Source: Morella rubra (lineage: Eukaryota; Streptophyta; Magnoliopsida; Fagales; Myricaceae). From it: 64,000 nt of DNA. This document shows, one piece after another, positions 1 through 11,641 of this stretch (position 1 is its first letter; every line of letters begins with the position of its first letter). The notes below the pieces were generated by a model. It searched no databases. It had not been told where the DNA came from and saw nothing but the letters and a program-made list of their open reading frames with translations. The position numbers and the translations under genes were made by a program. The stretch is taken from positions 29,908,664 through 29,972,663 of the forward strand of contig CM025851.1 of NCBI GenBank assembly GCA_003952965.2, written 5' to 3'.

Positions 1-1019
1 CTCTTTCTTCAATACTATTTTCACTTCGAAGTAGCTTCCTAGCTAAGCAAATTTTCTTCATTCTGAATTAATCGTTAAGTTGAGTAGCCTGTGATGTGGT
101 GTTGGCGGTATACTTCAGAGAGCTGCATAGCATAGGAAGAGAATTTTGAGCCGCTTCCTCCCATTCTTGTATGTGAGAGGTTTAAGCAGATTGTAGAAAA
201 TCTTCTATTTTGTGGAAGAATCATTGGGATAGTGAGATGTCGGACTACCTATGATATGCCTTCGATATTAGCATTATTAGAGTCACAAAAAAACAGAGAG
301 CCATATGGAAGATTAAACATTATATTGCAACGTCGGTGCTGAGCGAATAGAAACAGAGCACAATAAGAGAGGCTGATCAGTTGAATTAGATGAGATATAT
401 ATATTAATATATTTGACGTTTTCTCCAAATTTCTCTGGGTTATGTCTAGCCATATATTCCGAAGGTAAGCCGATCGAGTGCTGAAACCCAAAACTAGTTT
501 ATGGAAAAATCTATTTGAAGGGTGGGACATGAGGGAATCAATGTCGACAAGTTCTATGCCTGGATAGAACATAAGTTTAATGGCAAGGTTCAATCTACAT
601 TGCTTGGGAGGTAAGTAGTAATATATATTGGTAGTTATTGGCAGAACAGGGATATTTCAAACTTTGGAAAAGACTAGGGCTAGGGCAACTCATTCTATTC
701 TCTCTGAGGTTAGGTAGGTGAAGCACTTGACTTTGGGGGGTACTGGGTCGAATCGCTAAAAGGGCATGGTGATTCTCAAATTTGCTAATAAAGGTTATTT
801 GAGAAAAAATATCTGCTCCTTTCTTTTTCTGGACAAAAGGGTGGTGTCTATTTAATTATTTTCAGAGTTTTGCATACAACATTGACCACAGAGAAGAACC
901 AGTAATATAGCATGTTCAACTTGGAAGTTAAAACATAAGACAAATTAATTAAACAAAAATTAACAATATGTCAGTCACTGACACTTTTTTTAATTCACCA
1001 CTTTCTTCCAGAGATCTAT
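1..1019. repeat. 3' flanking module of UGT85A subgroup A (copy 1)
   Basis: Non-coding. Most of this stretch is repeated downstream of the subgroup-A copy at 24 kb: about 320-600 matches 22925-23280 and about 640-1019 matches 23290-23987, where a SINE interrupts the match. The last 200 bp recur at 45540-45755. Bases 90-170 also match 17090-17180. The short open frames here show no family resemblance. It is the 3' side of the minus-strand gene that follows. Confidence 0.7.
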
Positions 1020-2573
1020 CTAGCCTTTGGATAAAAGCACTTCATTCACCAAGTTGTTCAAGTTGATGGATGAGGAACCGTGTGGACCAGTAGCCTCCTC
1101 GGCTAATTTTTTCCACTCCAACACCTTTTTCTTCATTTCCTCACCCTTTTCTCCCTCCATCAACTCTCTCACAAGCTTCTCAACTTCCTCTCTCTTGATA
1201 TCGCTATCAATCTCCATGCCAATGCCCCAATCTTTGCAAGTATACTTGCAGTTCATTGGTTGATCAGCAACGAATGGCCAACAAAGCATGGGCACTCCTG
1301 CAGACACACTTTCAATTATTGAATTCCACCCGCAATGTGTTACGAACCCTCCAATTGCGGGGTGATTCAGCACTTCCTCTTGAGGGCACCAACTGGCTAT
1401 TAGACCTCTTTCTTTAGTTTCTTCCACGAACTCAGATGGCAAAACCGCTGATTCACCCTTCACTAAATTAGGCCTAATTATCCACAAAAATGGGTGCTTG
1501 CTGTTTGCAAGCCCAGAAGCAAACTCAACCAGGTTGTCTGCTGTCACGAAAATTATGCTGCCGAAATTCGCGTAGACCACTGAGTTGGGGGCTTTAGAGT
1601 TAAGCCAATGGAGGCACTCAGTGTCTTCTTTCCATAAACCATAACCAATAGATTTCAGAGGGTAGTCGAGTGATTGATTGAGTAGTTGTTGGAGAGGGCC
1701 AATGGCATATAAATGAGGAAACTTGGAGGAGAGAGCATCCAAAACTTCTCGCTCTAACGCGTCAAATGTGTGAATAACAATTCCTGAAGCTTTAGCAGTT
1801 CTCTTTACCGTTTCTATGACAAAGTTGAAGATTATATCATTTGGATATGTCTTTCGAATGAAGCTTGGGAGATCCCTCAGTCGGATGTCTCTCATACCTG
1901 GAATCCAGTCAATTACAGTGTCCAGATACCCATTTGTTAAATAGCTCTCATCTGCAAAATAAAAATAAAAATGTCTTTAGTTTGAACATTTGCAATTATT
2001 TGTTGTTTCAGATGATGTACTGCAAGATTTAAGTACGATGCTGCCTTCTTGGTCACCTTTAAGTGGGGTGAGGCCTTTGTCCCTGAGAGGAGCGAACTGC
2101 ATAAAACCCATTAAGGCGCAAGCAGAGACCGTGAAGAGCATTACAACAGGAATTCGGAGTTCTTGAGCTACGGTGACACTGAATGGCATGAAACCATCTG
2201 AGATAATGCAAGTCACTGGAACATTGTCTGAAGTCGGGGTGTTGAGTTTCATGAGGAGCTTCGAAAAGGGAGCCAAGAAGTTTTTCAAGATGGAATCACA
2301 AAGAGATCGGACGCTTTGGGTGGCATTAGAATCCGATGGAGGGAGGCTGTCTGGAATGGTTTCAAATCGGAATCCAGGCAAGCCATCTAAGGAATTGGGT
2401 CCTCTAGCATGGAGGAAACGTTGGTGATTGAACTCAGTGTTGACGAAGGTTATGCGAAAACCATTACGGTGAAGAACCTTTGCAAACTTTAGCATGGCCT
2501 TTATGTGGCTTTGAACTGGGAATGGAACACAAACTGCATGAGGCTCATCAGCAACTACTGTCTTGGAACCCAT
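1020..2573 (-). CDS. UGT85A: UGT85A-type UDP-glycosyltransferase, intact, two exons
   Basis: Family-1 glycosyltransferase, 482 aa, the usual size for UGT85A. Exon 1 is 2573-2057 and exon 2 is 1951-1020; the 105-bp intron (2056-1952) has GT and AG ends and is phase 1, splitting the Asp of PLK-D-ESYLTNGY, the common UGT85 intron site. The catalytic His is His23 (in QSHIKAM) and its Asp partner is Asp126 (in IISDG). The 44-residue PSPG donor-binding box runs from Trp360 to Gln403 and holds HCGWNS and a C-terminal Gln; Gln there usually favours UDP-glucose. It is a soluble cytosolic enzyme without a signal peptide. Characterised UGT85 enzymes act on 7-deoxyloganetin, cyanohydrins or cytokinins, so the acceptor is not predictable. 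This is the only fully open UGT85A copy in the window. The ATG follows the MGSK start shared by the other copies. Confidence 0.93.
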
Positions 2574-3425
2574 TTCCTTCTACAGACTACGATCTCTGTT
2601 ATGCGCGGGTGCTGGTGTGCACTTTAATTGTGGAGCATTCCAGTTATTGAGAGGGAAAACGAGACAAAAAGTGCCCACTAAATATTGAAAGCAAACTGGT
2701 CATTTGGAAAAAAGTTCCACTACATTGCATAATTTGTACGTCTTTCTTTTACACTGATGTAGGAATAAGACAAAAAGCCAGAGACTACCAAGGGGGGCCG
2801 CCTGGACTCTTCAGTAATCATGAATCGGAATCATCGGATTTTCACTATGCGAATAATAATATGCTACCACTATCCCACTAAGTTGGCTTACAAAGCAACT
2901 AGGTGATGATGCAGGATGTGCTACAAAACAAATTAATTTTCAAACCACATGTTTTCTTTTCTTGAAATCTTCGCATCAGTTGCCTTCAGAGTTGCCTTCA
3001 GGATGTGCGGGTTGATATTGTTTACTATATCTTGACTTCCTGTTAGGCGGCAGCTAGAATTCATAGAACTTGATTTATTTTGTCAATAATTTACAGGGAA
3101 GAGAAGTGCAAATCGAACTCTTTATTGAAGACTATTGTCACTTCGAACTTCGAAGTAGCTTCCTAGCTAAGAAAATTTTATTCATTCTAAAGTAATGTTA
3201 CGTGATTAGTAGGTACGGTGAGTTGATCAAATTGTGGTTAATTAAAATGAATTATCACGTGGTTATCAGTTTTGAAACTTAGGTGAGCGAGATTGATTTT
3301 GACCTATAATTAAGAGACGTGCTATGATATTACTCCAAAAAATAAGAAAATAAATACTCCCAAAAAAATATGTTTGGAATAAAAATTTTGAGAAATGTGT
3401 TTTCGTAAGTTCTAGAAAATTTTTT
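2574..3425. repeat. Upstream module U of the UGT85A array (copy 1)
   Basis: Non-coding 5' flank. The first 140 bp match the flank of the fragment at 22.5 kb. The stretch 2740-3230 recurs, with variable truncation, at about 16900-17090, 22700-22920, 26340-26830, 31110-31640 and 48010-48400. Recognisable marks are a GGGGCCGC-CTGG stretch, a 'gatgtgcgggttga' stretch and 'tttactatatcttgac'. No clear TATA box is visible within 100 bp of the ATG, unlike subgroup B and the copy at 46 kb. From about 3290 it passes into the D-type module, which is broken off at about 3425. Confidence 0.65.
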
Positions 3426-3710
3426 TAAGGTTATATACCTATTTGGTCCCTAATTTTGACCCATTTTAATAAATAGTCCTTGAGTTTTCAAATTGATTGT
3501 AAAGGTCCTTGAGTTTGCAATTTTTATCAAACAAGTCATTTTGTTAAATTTTTATCTATAAAAGTACAATTAATACGCCAATTCCAATATACATGTCAAC
3601 CAAAACAAAAATCATGTGAGTTGCAATTTTTGTAAGTTTTTTTAATAATTTTTTGTTTTTTAAATTGAAAAATCCAGTTTAGACCTTATTAACACCTAGA
3701 GGGAGTAAAT
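3426..3710. other. AT-rich stretch, unassigned
   Basis: AT-rich with phrases such as 'ttggtccctaattttgac' that are common near MITE ends in plants. I could not find a matching inverted end or a target duplication, so I leave it unassigned. Confidence 0.4.
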
Positions 3711-4503
3711 ATGTGTTTTCCCTCTAATTAAACAAACAATAACAATTTTAAAACACGTTCTAAAATTGTTCAGCTCAGATATGTATAATAATTAACACAA
3801 TCAATAAATGAGTAGCGAAAAATAAAAACAAACTTCAATCACCCAAAGAAACAAGGATTTGGTGACGAAGTGGAAAACCTTTGAAATACCATTCAAAGGA
3901 AAAACCACTCCGAGCTAGCAGCTACTTGAAATCCACTAAGAAGAAATCCTTATAATTAGTGATTCAGACACAGGAAACCCCAGTTGCATGACTTTGACAA
4001 CCTTATGTCATAATCTAAGCGTCTCTACTTAGACCTGCTCTGTGTGGCATTCACCTCATACTTATGGGTTCTTCTTATGAATTCTCCATGAACAACGTTA
4101 TTCTTCAATAATCCTTCAACACTCTGAAGGCTCACAAAGGTGATTGAATATAAGAGAAAACTAATCAATTGAGGTTTTGAATTTCTGAGAGTTTTTCTCT
4201 ATCAAATGGAGGCTCTATAAACTCAAGAATATCCTCTCTAGGGTTTTTGGGAGGCCTCCAACAACTCAATAAGACTCTTGAGAGAACCTTTAAGTTTTTT
4301 CATATATATAGGGCTCTGAAAGGTAGGTTTTTTTACAACTGTCGGATATTGCTTAACAAGTAGAGTTTTATTAAAACCGTTGGATGTCACTTGAGAAACA
4401 TTTTTAATCTTTTGAACACTTCAACCAAACAACTTTAGCAAATTACAACTGAATAGGGACATATTTTGACATGAAAATTTGCCAATACAAAAAGACACTA
4501 ACA
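3711..4503 (-). mobile_element. Copia-type LTR (3' LTR of the gag-only element)
   Basis: Read on the minus strand, a polypurine tract (GCCAAAGGGGGAG, just above 4503) is followed by a TG start (TGTTAGTG, 4503-4496), the usual junction between internal DNA and a 3' LTR. A TATATATA box lies near 4310 and the stretch has the texture of an LTR leader. The far end near 3711 is an estimate; I could not fix it with a TSD. Confidence 0.6.
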
Positions 4504-5952
4504 AACTCCCCCTTTGGCAATTACGTGATAAAACCTACGTATATAGAGTAAACAAAACATAGATTTTTGCCAATCACCAAAGCAAGGATCTATTTACATA
4601 AATATGAACCCTATGACCTAAAAGAAGCATTCAAGAGTCTTTGAAAACATAGAGAATAAACAATTATATAGAACTGAAGTCAGACCAATAGCAAATGAAC
4701 TACAATAAAAAAACATTTGCTCCCCCCCATAATCTATTCTCCCCCTCAACTAGTTATTCATTATAAATCTTCTCCCTCTTTTTGTCATGAATGGACAAAG
4801 GGAAATAAAATGCAATTGCCTATTGACGAAAAAAAATGCATGCAAACATGAAAATGAGCATAAACCGACATAAGAATTGCATATAACAAATAATATAAAA
4901 TAAAGGCATAACCAAAGCACAATCAACCAAACTGACACCAATGCACAAAGGAAGAGGCGAATAAGAAAGGCAACACGCAATTTGATAATGAGATAAGAAA
5001 AAATAGTTGAAATGAGTAAATGATCAAATGCCAAAAATTAACACAAAAATCATGGAACTAAGAGACATAACCAAAATTCTCAAGAGCATGAAAAATCAAT
5101 ACAAGCTCACTTTATGATCATGAAAAATATTATTCATTGATTTTATGCCACATGGCTCTAAATGGTTGTAACATAATAATTAAAAAAATGTGAATTGCAT
5201 ACGTGTGTGAAATACGAAACACAATCAGAGAGACTTAAGACCTTAATTTTGTGAGGAAAGTCAAAGCTAGTCAAATGAAACTGTGAGTGAAAAGAGAGAG
5301 ATATCACACTAGATGAAAGTCAAACCCAATGCCACAAGGACTTGAAAATGCAACTTTGTTGCTTGATTTTTCTCCGCCTAGGTATTTTTCCTCTTTTGCT
5401 TTTGCTTTTCTTTTCTGGAATTATAACAACTTCTTTTGAAGTTAAGATAATCTTTTGGAGCCTTTGACTCTGAGAGGGGCAATGAATAAGGTTAGCTAGT
5501 CAAAGGTCAATTAGTCTGATGAACATGATCTCTTTTATTTGTGGTTGCAGACCCAAAACTCACACATGCGGTCAAGCTTTATCTAACCATATTAAGTGTG
5601 CACTGTGATTGGGTATGACAAATATACATTTGAAAATCTTATTAGCTAATATCAAAAAGAGACAGTAGGCATGACTCTCAAATCATATTATAATCCAAAC
5701 ATAAATTGAAAAAGTATGTAAAAGATCATGCTCGAAAATCTCAAGTATGTCAATGAGGCCAATGAACAAATGTGCTGACTAAAGGCACAACAACAATCAT
5801 CAATTTTTTTTGATAAAAAAAAAAAAAAACCACTAAAACAGAGAAACAAAAGCACATGAACTCAAAAGGTAAGCCAACACACAAGAACAATAATTTAAAA
5901 ACGAAATATAAATGCAAACCTATGCTAATGCATGTAAGAACAAAAAAGATAC
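4504..5952 (-). mobile_element. Non-coding internal part of the Copia remnant (pol missing)
   Basis: This lies between the polypurine tract and the gag-like frames. A complete Copia element would have protease, integrase, reverse transcriptase and RNase H here. None is detectable in any frame, so the element is non-autonomous or deleted. The open frame at 4750-5034 is hydrophobic and AT-driven, without family support. Confidence 0.6.
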
Positions 5953-7554
5953 TTAGGAAGTAGCATACATACTAGTAGACTTCCAGTTGGCTAAGCGGCT
6001 TTCATTCTTTTTCATCCAAATCTTTTTCACAGATGTTGATTGTTTAGTTAGTTTTTGGAACTTTTCATTGAATAACATGGTATGCTTAATTAGAAATTTG
6101 ACCTGATGAGCAAGGTTCATGTGCTCAGTGCTGCATAAAGGGTCACTATGTGTGTGCTCTTGTGCTCTCAATTTAAAACAATTAGGTCTGATGTGACCTA
6201 TTTTTTTTCATAAAAATGACAAGTAGGAACAAGCCAATGTGAAATGTGTTTTAGGTGGAATAATATGAGAATGAGTATTCATGGACTGAGAGTTAGTCTT
6301 TTTACCTTCACTCACCTTTCTCTGAGGAGCTTTAACTTCTACTTGTTTGACTGGTAATGACGTCGGAACAAAGACAATATTTGAAGTTGATGCACCACTC
6401 GACTCATTGTATCCCAAACCTTTCCTATTTCCAGGTGTTACTCCTAAGCTTAACATGTGGTTGAGTTTTTTAGACCCACTAGAGAATTGCTGAAGTTGAG
6501 TATTAGATTTCTCTAGTTTGCATTTTAAATCTTTAACTTCAGCTTCAAAGGCCAAGTTCTTCAGTTTCAAGTCACCAGACAACTTGATGTATTCTTCAAG
6601 CTTGGCAATGAAGTTATCCTTTTCAAGTTGAGTCTCATGAAGTTTCTCTAGGGTCTTTTTATTTACCTTGTGTAGTTTCAGGCTTTTCCTAAAGAGTTTG
6701 TCATATACCTCTTGCAAGCTTTCTTCAGCAACAGATTCATCCTCAGATGTCTTCGTTTCAGAGTTAATATTCTGTAAATCATAATTATCAGTATTAGACA
6801 TAAAAGCCATATAATTAACCTGTATATCTGAAGATGATTTGTCACTATCAGTGCTAGAGTTGGATTCATCATCGCTTAGTGATGCATTCATGACTTTCCC
6901 TTTGAATTTGAGGTATGTAGCACACTCTGACCGAATGTGACCAAAGCCTTGACATTCAAAACACTTAGTCTTCTTGGTCTCATTCTCAAAATTCTTATTT
7001 CTTTTCTCCTTTCTATAACCACTAGAGTTACCACGATTCTTTTCAACAACTTTATTAAATCTTCTTTGATCATCCTTTGATCTTAAAAACTTTTTGAATT
7101 TTTTTATGAAAACGCTGAAGTTCTCATAATCTAGAGATTCATCTGACTCAGAACATACTTCTTCTTTACTAGATCTCAAGACAATAGACTTGTTCTTCTT
7201 AGGCTGAGGCAATGTCTGTTCATAAGTTTGAAAAGACCCAACTAGTTCTTCAATCTTCATCGTGTCCAGGTCTTTACTTTCCTCAATTGCTGTAACTTTG
7301 GGTCTGAATCTCTCAGGAATAGATCTCATGGCTTTTCTCACTACTGTACTTTCTAGTATCCTCTCTCTCAAGTTGTAGCTTGAGTTAACTATGTTATTTA
7401 GCTTTGCATAGAACTCATCAAACGTCTCATCTTCCTTCATTTGAATTTCTTCAAATTTTGCAGTCAATATTTGAAGCTTCGAGTTTTTAACGGTCTTGGC
7501 ACCTTCATGAGTAGTCTCTAAAATCTCTCAAGCTTCCTTAGAAGTTTCACACAT
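5953..7554 (-). pseudogene. Copia (SIRE/Maximus-like) gag, broken
   Basis: A gag polyprotein of a plant Ty1/Copia retrotransposon. The frame can be followed from an ATG at 7554, through an in-frame TGA at 7528-7530 where relatives have Trp, into a 419-codon open stretch (7467-6208). That stretch has a retrotransposon gag domain at its start (DETFDEFYAKLNNIV) and a CX2CX4HX4C zinc knuckle (CFECQGFGHIRSEC, near 6925-6965), followed by an acidic and coiled-coil-rich tail. Near 6200 an A-run length change breaks the frame inside a second knuckle-like motif (GHIRPNC), and the gag tail continues at 6171-5953. No pol follows. It would package RNA in a particle if intact. The remnant interrupts a UGT flanking module: module sequence stops near 3425 and resumes near 7575. 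Confidence 0.8.
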
Positions 7555-7574
7555 AGAAATTCACTTAAACTAAG

Positions 7575-8678
7575 GGATGTGTTTTCATAAGTACTTGCAA
7601 TTTTTTTTTTTTTTAATTTTTGTGTTGGTTTCACAGAAATTGAGACCAATGATTAGATGTAAAATTTCATTAAAAATTAAAATATTTTGTAAGTTTGGAT
7701 TAAAAATCATGTATCCTGAAGATTTGAAATGTTTTTTTGTGTGAAAAAATATGTTTATTTATTTTCCTTCGTCTTTATTCCCCCACTTTTCTTCTTGTTT
7801 GATTTAGTGGTTTAGAGTATAAGATTTACATAGTTTACAAGTTTTATGGTTTCAAGGGATTAAAAAATCTAATCAAGAAATATATTTTACTATCATTAAC
7901 ACAAAACGCACATATAATTTGTCGATTTAAATTCGTACTTTGATTCTATTTTATCCTAACAAATATATATATATATTTTACAGAAAATTTAGAGTTAAAT
8001 TATTTTTGGTTCTTGAGTTTTACATTGATTTAAAATAGGTCATTAAATTTCGAAATAAACTTTTAATCCTGAATTTGTACCCTAAAAAAATAAATTCCTT
8101 CCATCAACAGGTCCTTTATTGTGCTAAGAATCAATAGTGTACAGAAAGAATATTTTTTTTAGTACAAACTCAAGAGCTAGGATTTTGTTTTTCTTTTATA
8201 TTGCAAGAAAAGAAAATGCAATGTAGAGATTTTTTTTTTTGCCAATAATGCTGATAGACTCTTATTAAAAATTAGAACCATAGTACAAAATATACAATCA
8301 AGAACGAAATCCACTGTAGATCCAAGCAAACTAGATTCCTGAACCAATACTAACGGGACCAACATAGGTCGAGATACAACAAATGTTGAGAGCGGTGGCA
8401 AGACTCAGTAGACGCGACTACCAGGACCCAAGGAATGATAGTACTAGAAATGGAGCTCCCAAAAGAAAGCACCAAACAACTCGAGTGCCATGAATCCCAC
8501 AAGAGGCTGACAAACCCCACCAGAAGACCAACCATCTAAAGGGCCAACACAAACGCAACCCAACAAAAAGCTAAAACAACCGCGCCCTGGAGCAGAGGAA
8601 GCCGAAAAAAGCAGTAGGAGGATCAAAGATTGGGGCAGCGCGTGATGCCAGGCGCGGCAGAGGAGGTGGATGAGGAAT
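7575..8678. repeat. Downstream module D of UGT85A subgroup B (copy 1)
   Basis: Non-coding. It is shared with 15530-16505, 27300-28110, and 33240-33905 plus 35390-36133. Marks include 'gtttcacagaaattgagacc', 'ctcaagagctaggattttg' and 'aacacaaacgcaacccaac'. It lies directly 3' of the minus-strand pseudogene that follows. The short open frames in it (for example 8177-8401 and 8444-8704) change frame between copies and look non-coding. Confidence 0.7.
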
Positions 8679-10227
8679 CTAGCCTTTGGATAAAAGCACT
8701 TCATTCACCAAATTTTGTAAGTTGGTGGATGAAGAACCGGATGGACCGGTGGCTTCTTCGGCTAATTTTTTCCACTCCATGGTCTTTTTCTTCATTCTCT
8801 TACCCTTTTCTCCCACCATCAATTCTTTCACAAGGTTCTCAACTTCCTCTCTCTTGACCTCGCTATCAATCTCCATGCCAATGCCCCATTCTTTGCAAGT
8901 ATACTTGCAGTTTGTTTGTTGATCACCAAATGATGGCCAACAAAGCATGGGCACTCCTGCGCTCACACTTTCAATAATCGAATTCCACCCGCAGTGTGTT
9001 AAGAACCCCCAACTGCGGGGTGATTCAACACTGCCTCTTGAGGGCACCAACTAGCTATTAGACATCTGTCTTTCGTTTCTTCCAAGAACTCAGATGGCAA
9101 AGCCGCTGATTCACCCTCAACTAAATCGGCCTAATTATCCACAGAAACGGGTGCTTGCTGTTTGCAAGCCCATAACCAAAATCAACCAGCTGCTCTGCTG
9201 TCATGACGACTAGGCTGCCAAAATTCACGTAGACCACTGAGTTGGGGGCTTTAGAGTTGAGCCAATGGAGGCACTCAGTATCTTCTTTCCATAAACCACA
9301 ACCAATTGATTTTAGAGGGTCGTCGAGTGATTGATTGAGTAGTAGTTGGAGAGGGCCAATGGCAAACAAATGAGGAAACAGGGGGGAGAGAGCATCCAAA
9401 ACTTCTCGCTCTAACGCGTCAAATGTTTGAATGACGATTCCTGAAGCTTTAGAAGCTCCTCTGCTGCTTCAATAATAAAGTTGAAGAGAATATCATTTGG
9501 ATCGGTCGTTTGAATGAAGCTTGGGAGATCTCTCAGTCGGATCTCTCTCATACCTGGGATCCAGTCTATTACAGTGTCCAGATACCCATTTGTAAAATAG
9601 CTCGCGTCTACAAAAACAAGTAATGTCTTCAGTAATTTGAAAACTAGCAATTATTCTTGCTTTATAAGAGAACTGCAATATCTCACTATAAGTATGCCCT
9701 TTTTTTACACCTTTAAGTGGTGTGAAGCCTTTGTCCCTGAGAGAAGCAAACTGCATGCAACCCATTGCGCTGCAAGCAGAGACCGAGAAGAAGGTAACGA
9801 CAGGAATTCGGAGTTCTTGAGCAGCGGCGACACTGAATGGCGTGACAAAGTCTGAGATAATGCAAGTCACAGGAAGATTGCCTGAAGTTGGGGTGTTGAG
9901 TTTCTCGAGGAGCGCAGAAAATGGAGCCAAGAAATTTTTCGAAACGGAAACACATAGAGACTCGAGGTCTGTGGCGGCATTGGAACCCGAAGGAGGAAGG
10001 CCGTCTGGAATGGTTTCAAATCGGAAGCCCGGCAAGCCATCTAGTGAATTGGGTCCTCCAACATTCAGAAAACGTTGGTGGTTCAACTCAGTGTTAACAA
10101 AGGTTATATGAAAACCTTTACGGTGAAGAATCTTTGAAAACTTTAGCATCGCCATGATGTGGCTCGGAGCTGGGAAGGGAATACAAACTGCATGAGGAGC
10201 ATCAACAACTTGTGTTTTGGAACCCAT
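8679..10227 (-). pseudogene. UGT85A pseudogene, subgroup B, three frameshifts
   Basis: Same two-exon plan as the intact copy. Exon 1 is 10227-9711 (517 nt, open), the intron is 9710-9608 (GT...TAG), and exon 2 is 9607-8679. Exon 1 keeps the start MGSKTQVV, the catalytic His and ISDF. Exon 2 is broken by a missing base near 9459 (after FIIEAAE), another near 9128 (after WIIRP) and another near 9008 (just before [11 protein letters not shown]). The PSPG box is split by the last lesion but HCGWNS is readable. The C-terminus ([11 protein letters not shown]) is preserved. The 9128 lesion is shared with the copy at 36 kb. Confidence 0.9.
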
Positions 10228-10905
10228 TTCCTAATTCCCTCTCTGGTATGTGTGTGTCCTGATGTGGATTAATTGAATCTTATATATAGAGTACTCTGAC
10301 CCACTTCCTAATTCCCTCTCTGGTATGTGCGTGCAGGGCCGGCTCAAGCTGAATGGAGGCCAAGGCCAAGGCTTTTTATATAAATTTTAATATACAATAT
10401 TTAAAATTATCTCAAAATTATTAAATTTAATATAAAATATTCAAAGGTCCCATTCATTATTTTTTATAAGGCTCTCATACATGACATTAAGGTCCCATAA
10501 CTTGCACACTTAAAAAATTTATAGGACATTTCCATAACTTGTACAGTTAAGAAATTTATAGGACTTTTTTTTTTTTTTTTTCTTTGATCAAAGTTCAGAA
10601 ATATAAAAAAGGATTAAGAGACCCAAGAAAAACATATAACTCGATGAGTAAAAAAACAGTACACTCATATAAAAAATACGAAAATATTGTATCTTGCGAT
10701 TTTTTTTTTTCCCTTTAGCTCAGTTATCTTTTTTATTTTTTTGATCATCTACAATACTTAAATTTTTTTTTTAAGCTCTTTATGGGCCTTGCTCAGGATG
10801 AAGCCTTAGACTATCGCCTAACTTGCCTTACCCTTGAGCCGGCCCTGTGTGCGTGTCCTGATGTGCGTGCATTAATTGAATCTTATATACAGATTACTCC
10901 GACCC
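10228..10905 (-). promoter_or_regulatory. Tandemly duplicated core promoter, distal copy split by a MITE
   Basis: The proximal unit (10228-10305) carries a TATA box at 10281-10288, about 55-60 bp above the ATG. The same unit begins again at 10306 with the 'taattccctctctggtatgtg' phrase, is interrupted by the hAT MITE at 10334-10847, and resumes with 'tcctgatgtgcgtgc' and a weaker TATATAC box at 10883-10890. Single copies of the unit lie in front of the copies at 14.7, 37.7 and 47.3 kb. Confidence 0.8.
10334..10847. mobile_element. hAT-type MITE, 514 bp, complete with 8-bp TSD
   Basis: Perfect 15-bp terminal inverted repeats: CAGGGCCGGCTCAAG at 10334-10348 and its reverse complement at 10833-10847. 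An 8-bp target duplication 'tgtgcgtg' lies at 10326-10333 and 10848-10855. The interior is AT-rich without coding capacity. TIR type and TSD length fit the hAT superfamily. A truncated relative is at 16550-16895. Confidence 0.93.
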
Positions 10906-11640
10906 ACTTCCGTGACAATTTTGGCTGCGAATATTCTCTGTACGTATTATCAGTGGAAAATTCGGATGCAAGCAGACGGAGTGGTGCTCCTTCAAAGCTT
11001 TAATGGCCCCCACTGGGTAGTCCAACGTTTGAAAGAGAAAATTTCGTTGGTTTTTATTCTTCGGTACATATGAAAAGATCCTATCCAGTTCTACTTTTCG
11101 CCTGGGGAGTAGACGAGGATATATATATTTGAAGTTGGACTGCTTAATTTTCACTTTTCACTTTTCCCTTCTTTTCCGAAAATTCATTTGGGAGGTAGAG
11201 TTCAGATTGAAGTTGGATTGCTTAATTTTCATCATTCTATGAAGAAGAAGAGTCGCAAGTGAGTTATTTCTTTATAGTTGTTGCACCTTGAAGAAGCCTT
11301 CAAACTAAGTTAATTTTCTTCACTCTTGAATAGTCTAAATTGATTAATTGCTACGTACTGTGTTTGTTTTCTTCTCTAATATATTATCGCTTAGCTTGAT
11401 TAAAAAAAAAAAGAATAGTCGAAATTGATTTTTATTTTTAATCAACACATCGAACTATTATAAATAACAAACAGCAAGAATAGTGAATTTTCTTCATTCT
11501 TGAGTAGTCTAAATGGATTCGCTAGATGATATAATACTTTGGAACTAGGACGAAAGCCAAATACCTTTTATGATAACTTCGGACTAGTGGATCTTCTCGA
11601 AAAGGTGACAACTTCCAAGGACTAAATTTAACACTTAATC
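10906..11640. repeat. Promoter-distal module P (copy 1) and spacer
   Basis: Starts with 'ttggctgcgaatattctctgta' and contains 'gcagtggtgctccttcaaagc' type phrases (in variants). Relatives lie at 14780-14960, 17190-17660, 37770-37850 and 47395-47555. It is the distal 5' flank of the UGT85A unit. No coding frame is supported. Confidence 0.65.
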
Positions 11641-11641
11641 T

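Noticed and set aside
735-780. tRNA-like B-box phrase 'gggtcgaatcgc'
   Set aside because: No cloverleaf can be drawn around it, and the paralogous module at 23390 lacks it.
1027-1263. Plus-strand open frame opposite the UGT85A C-terminus (also at 8686, 23995, 36141)
   Set aside because: It is an antisense shadow of the conserved [11 protein letters not shown] end; it recurs only because the gene recurs.
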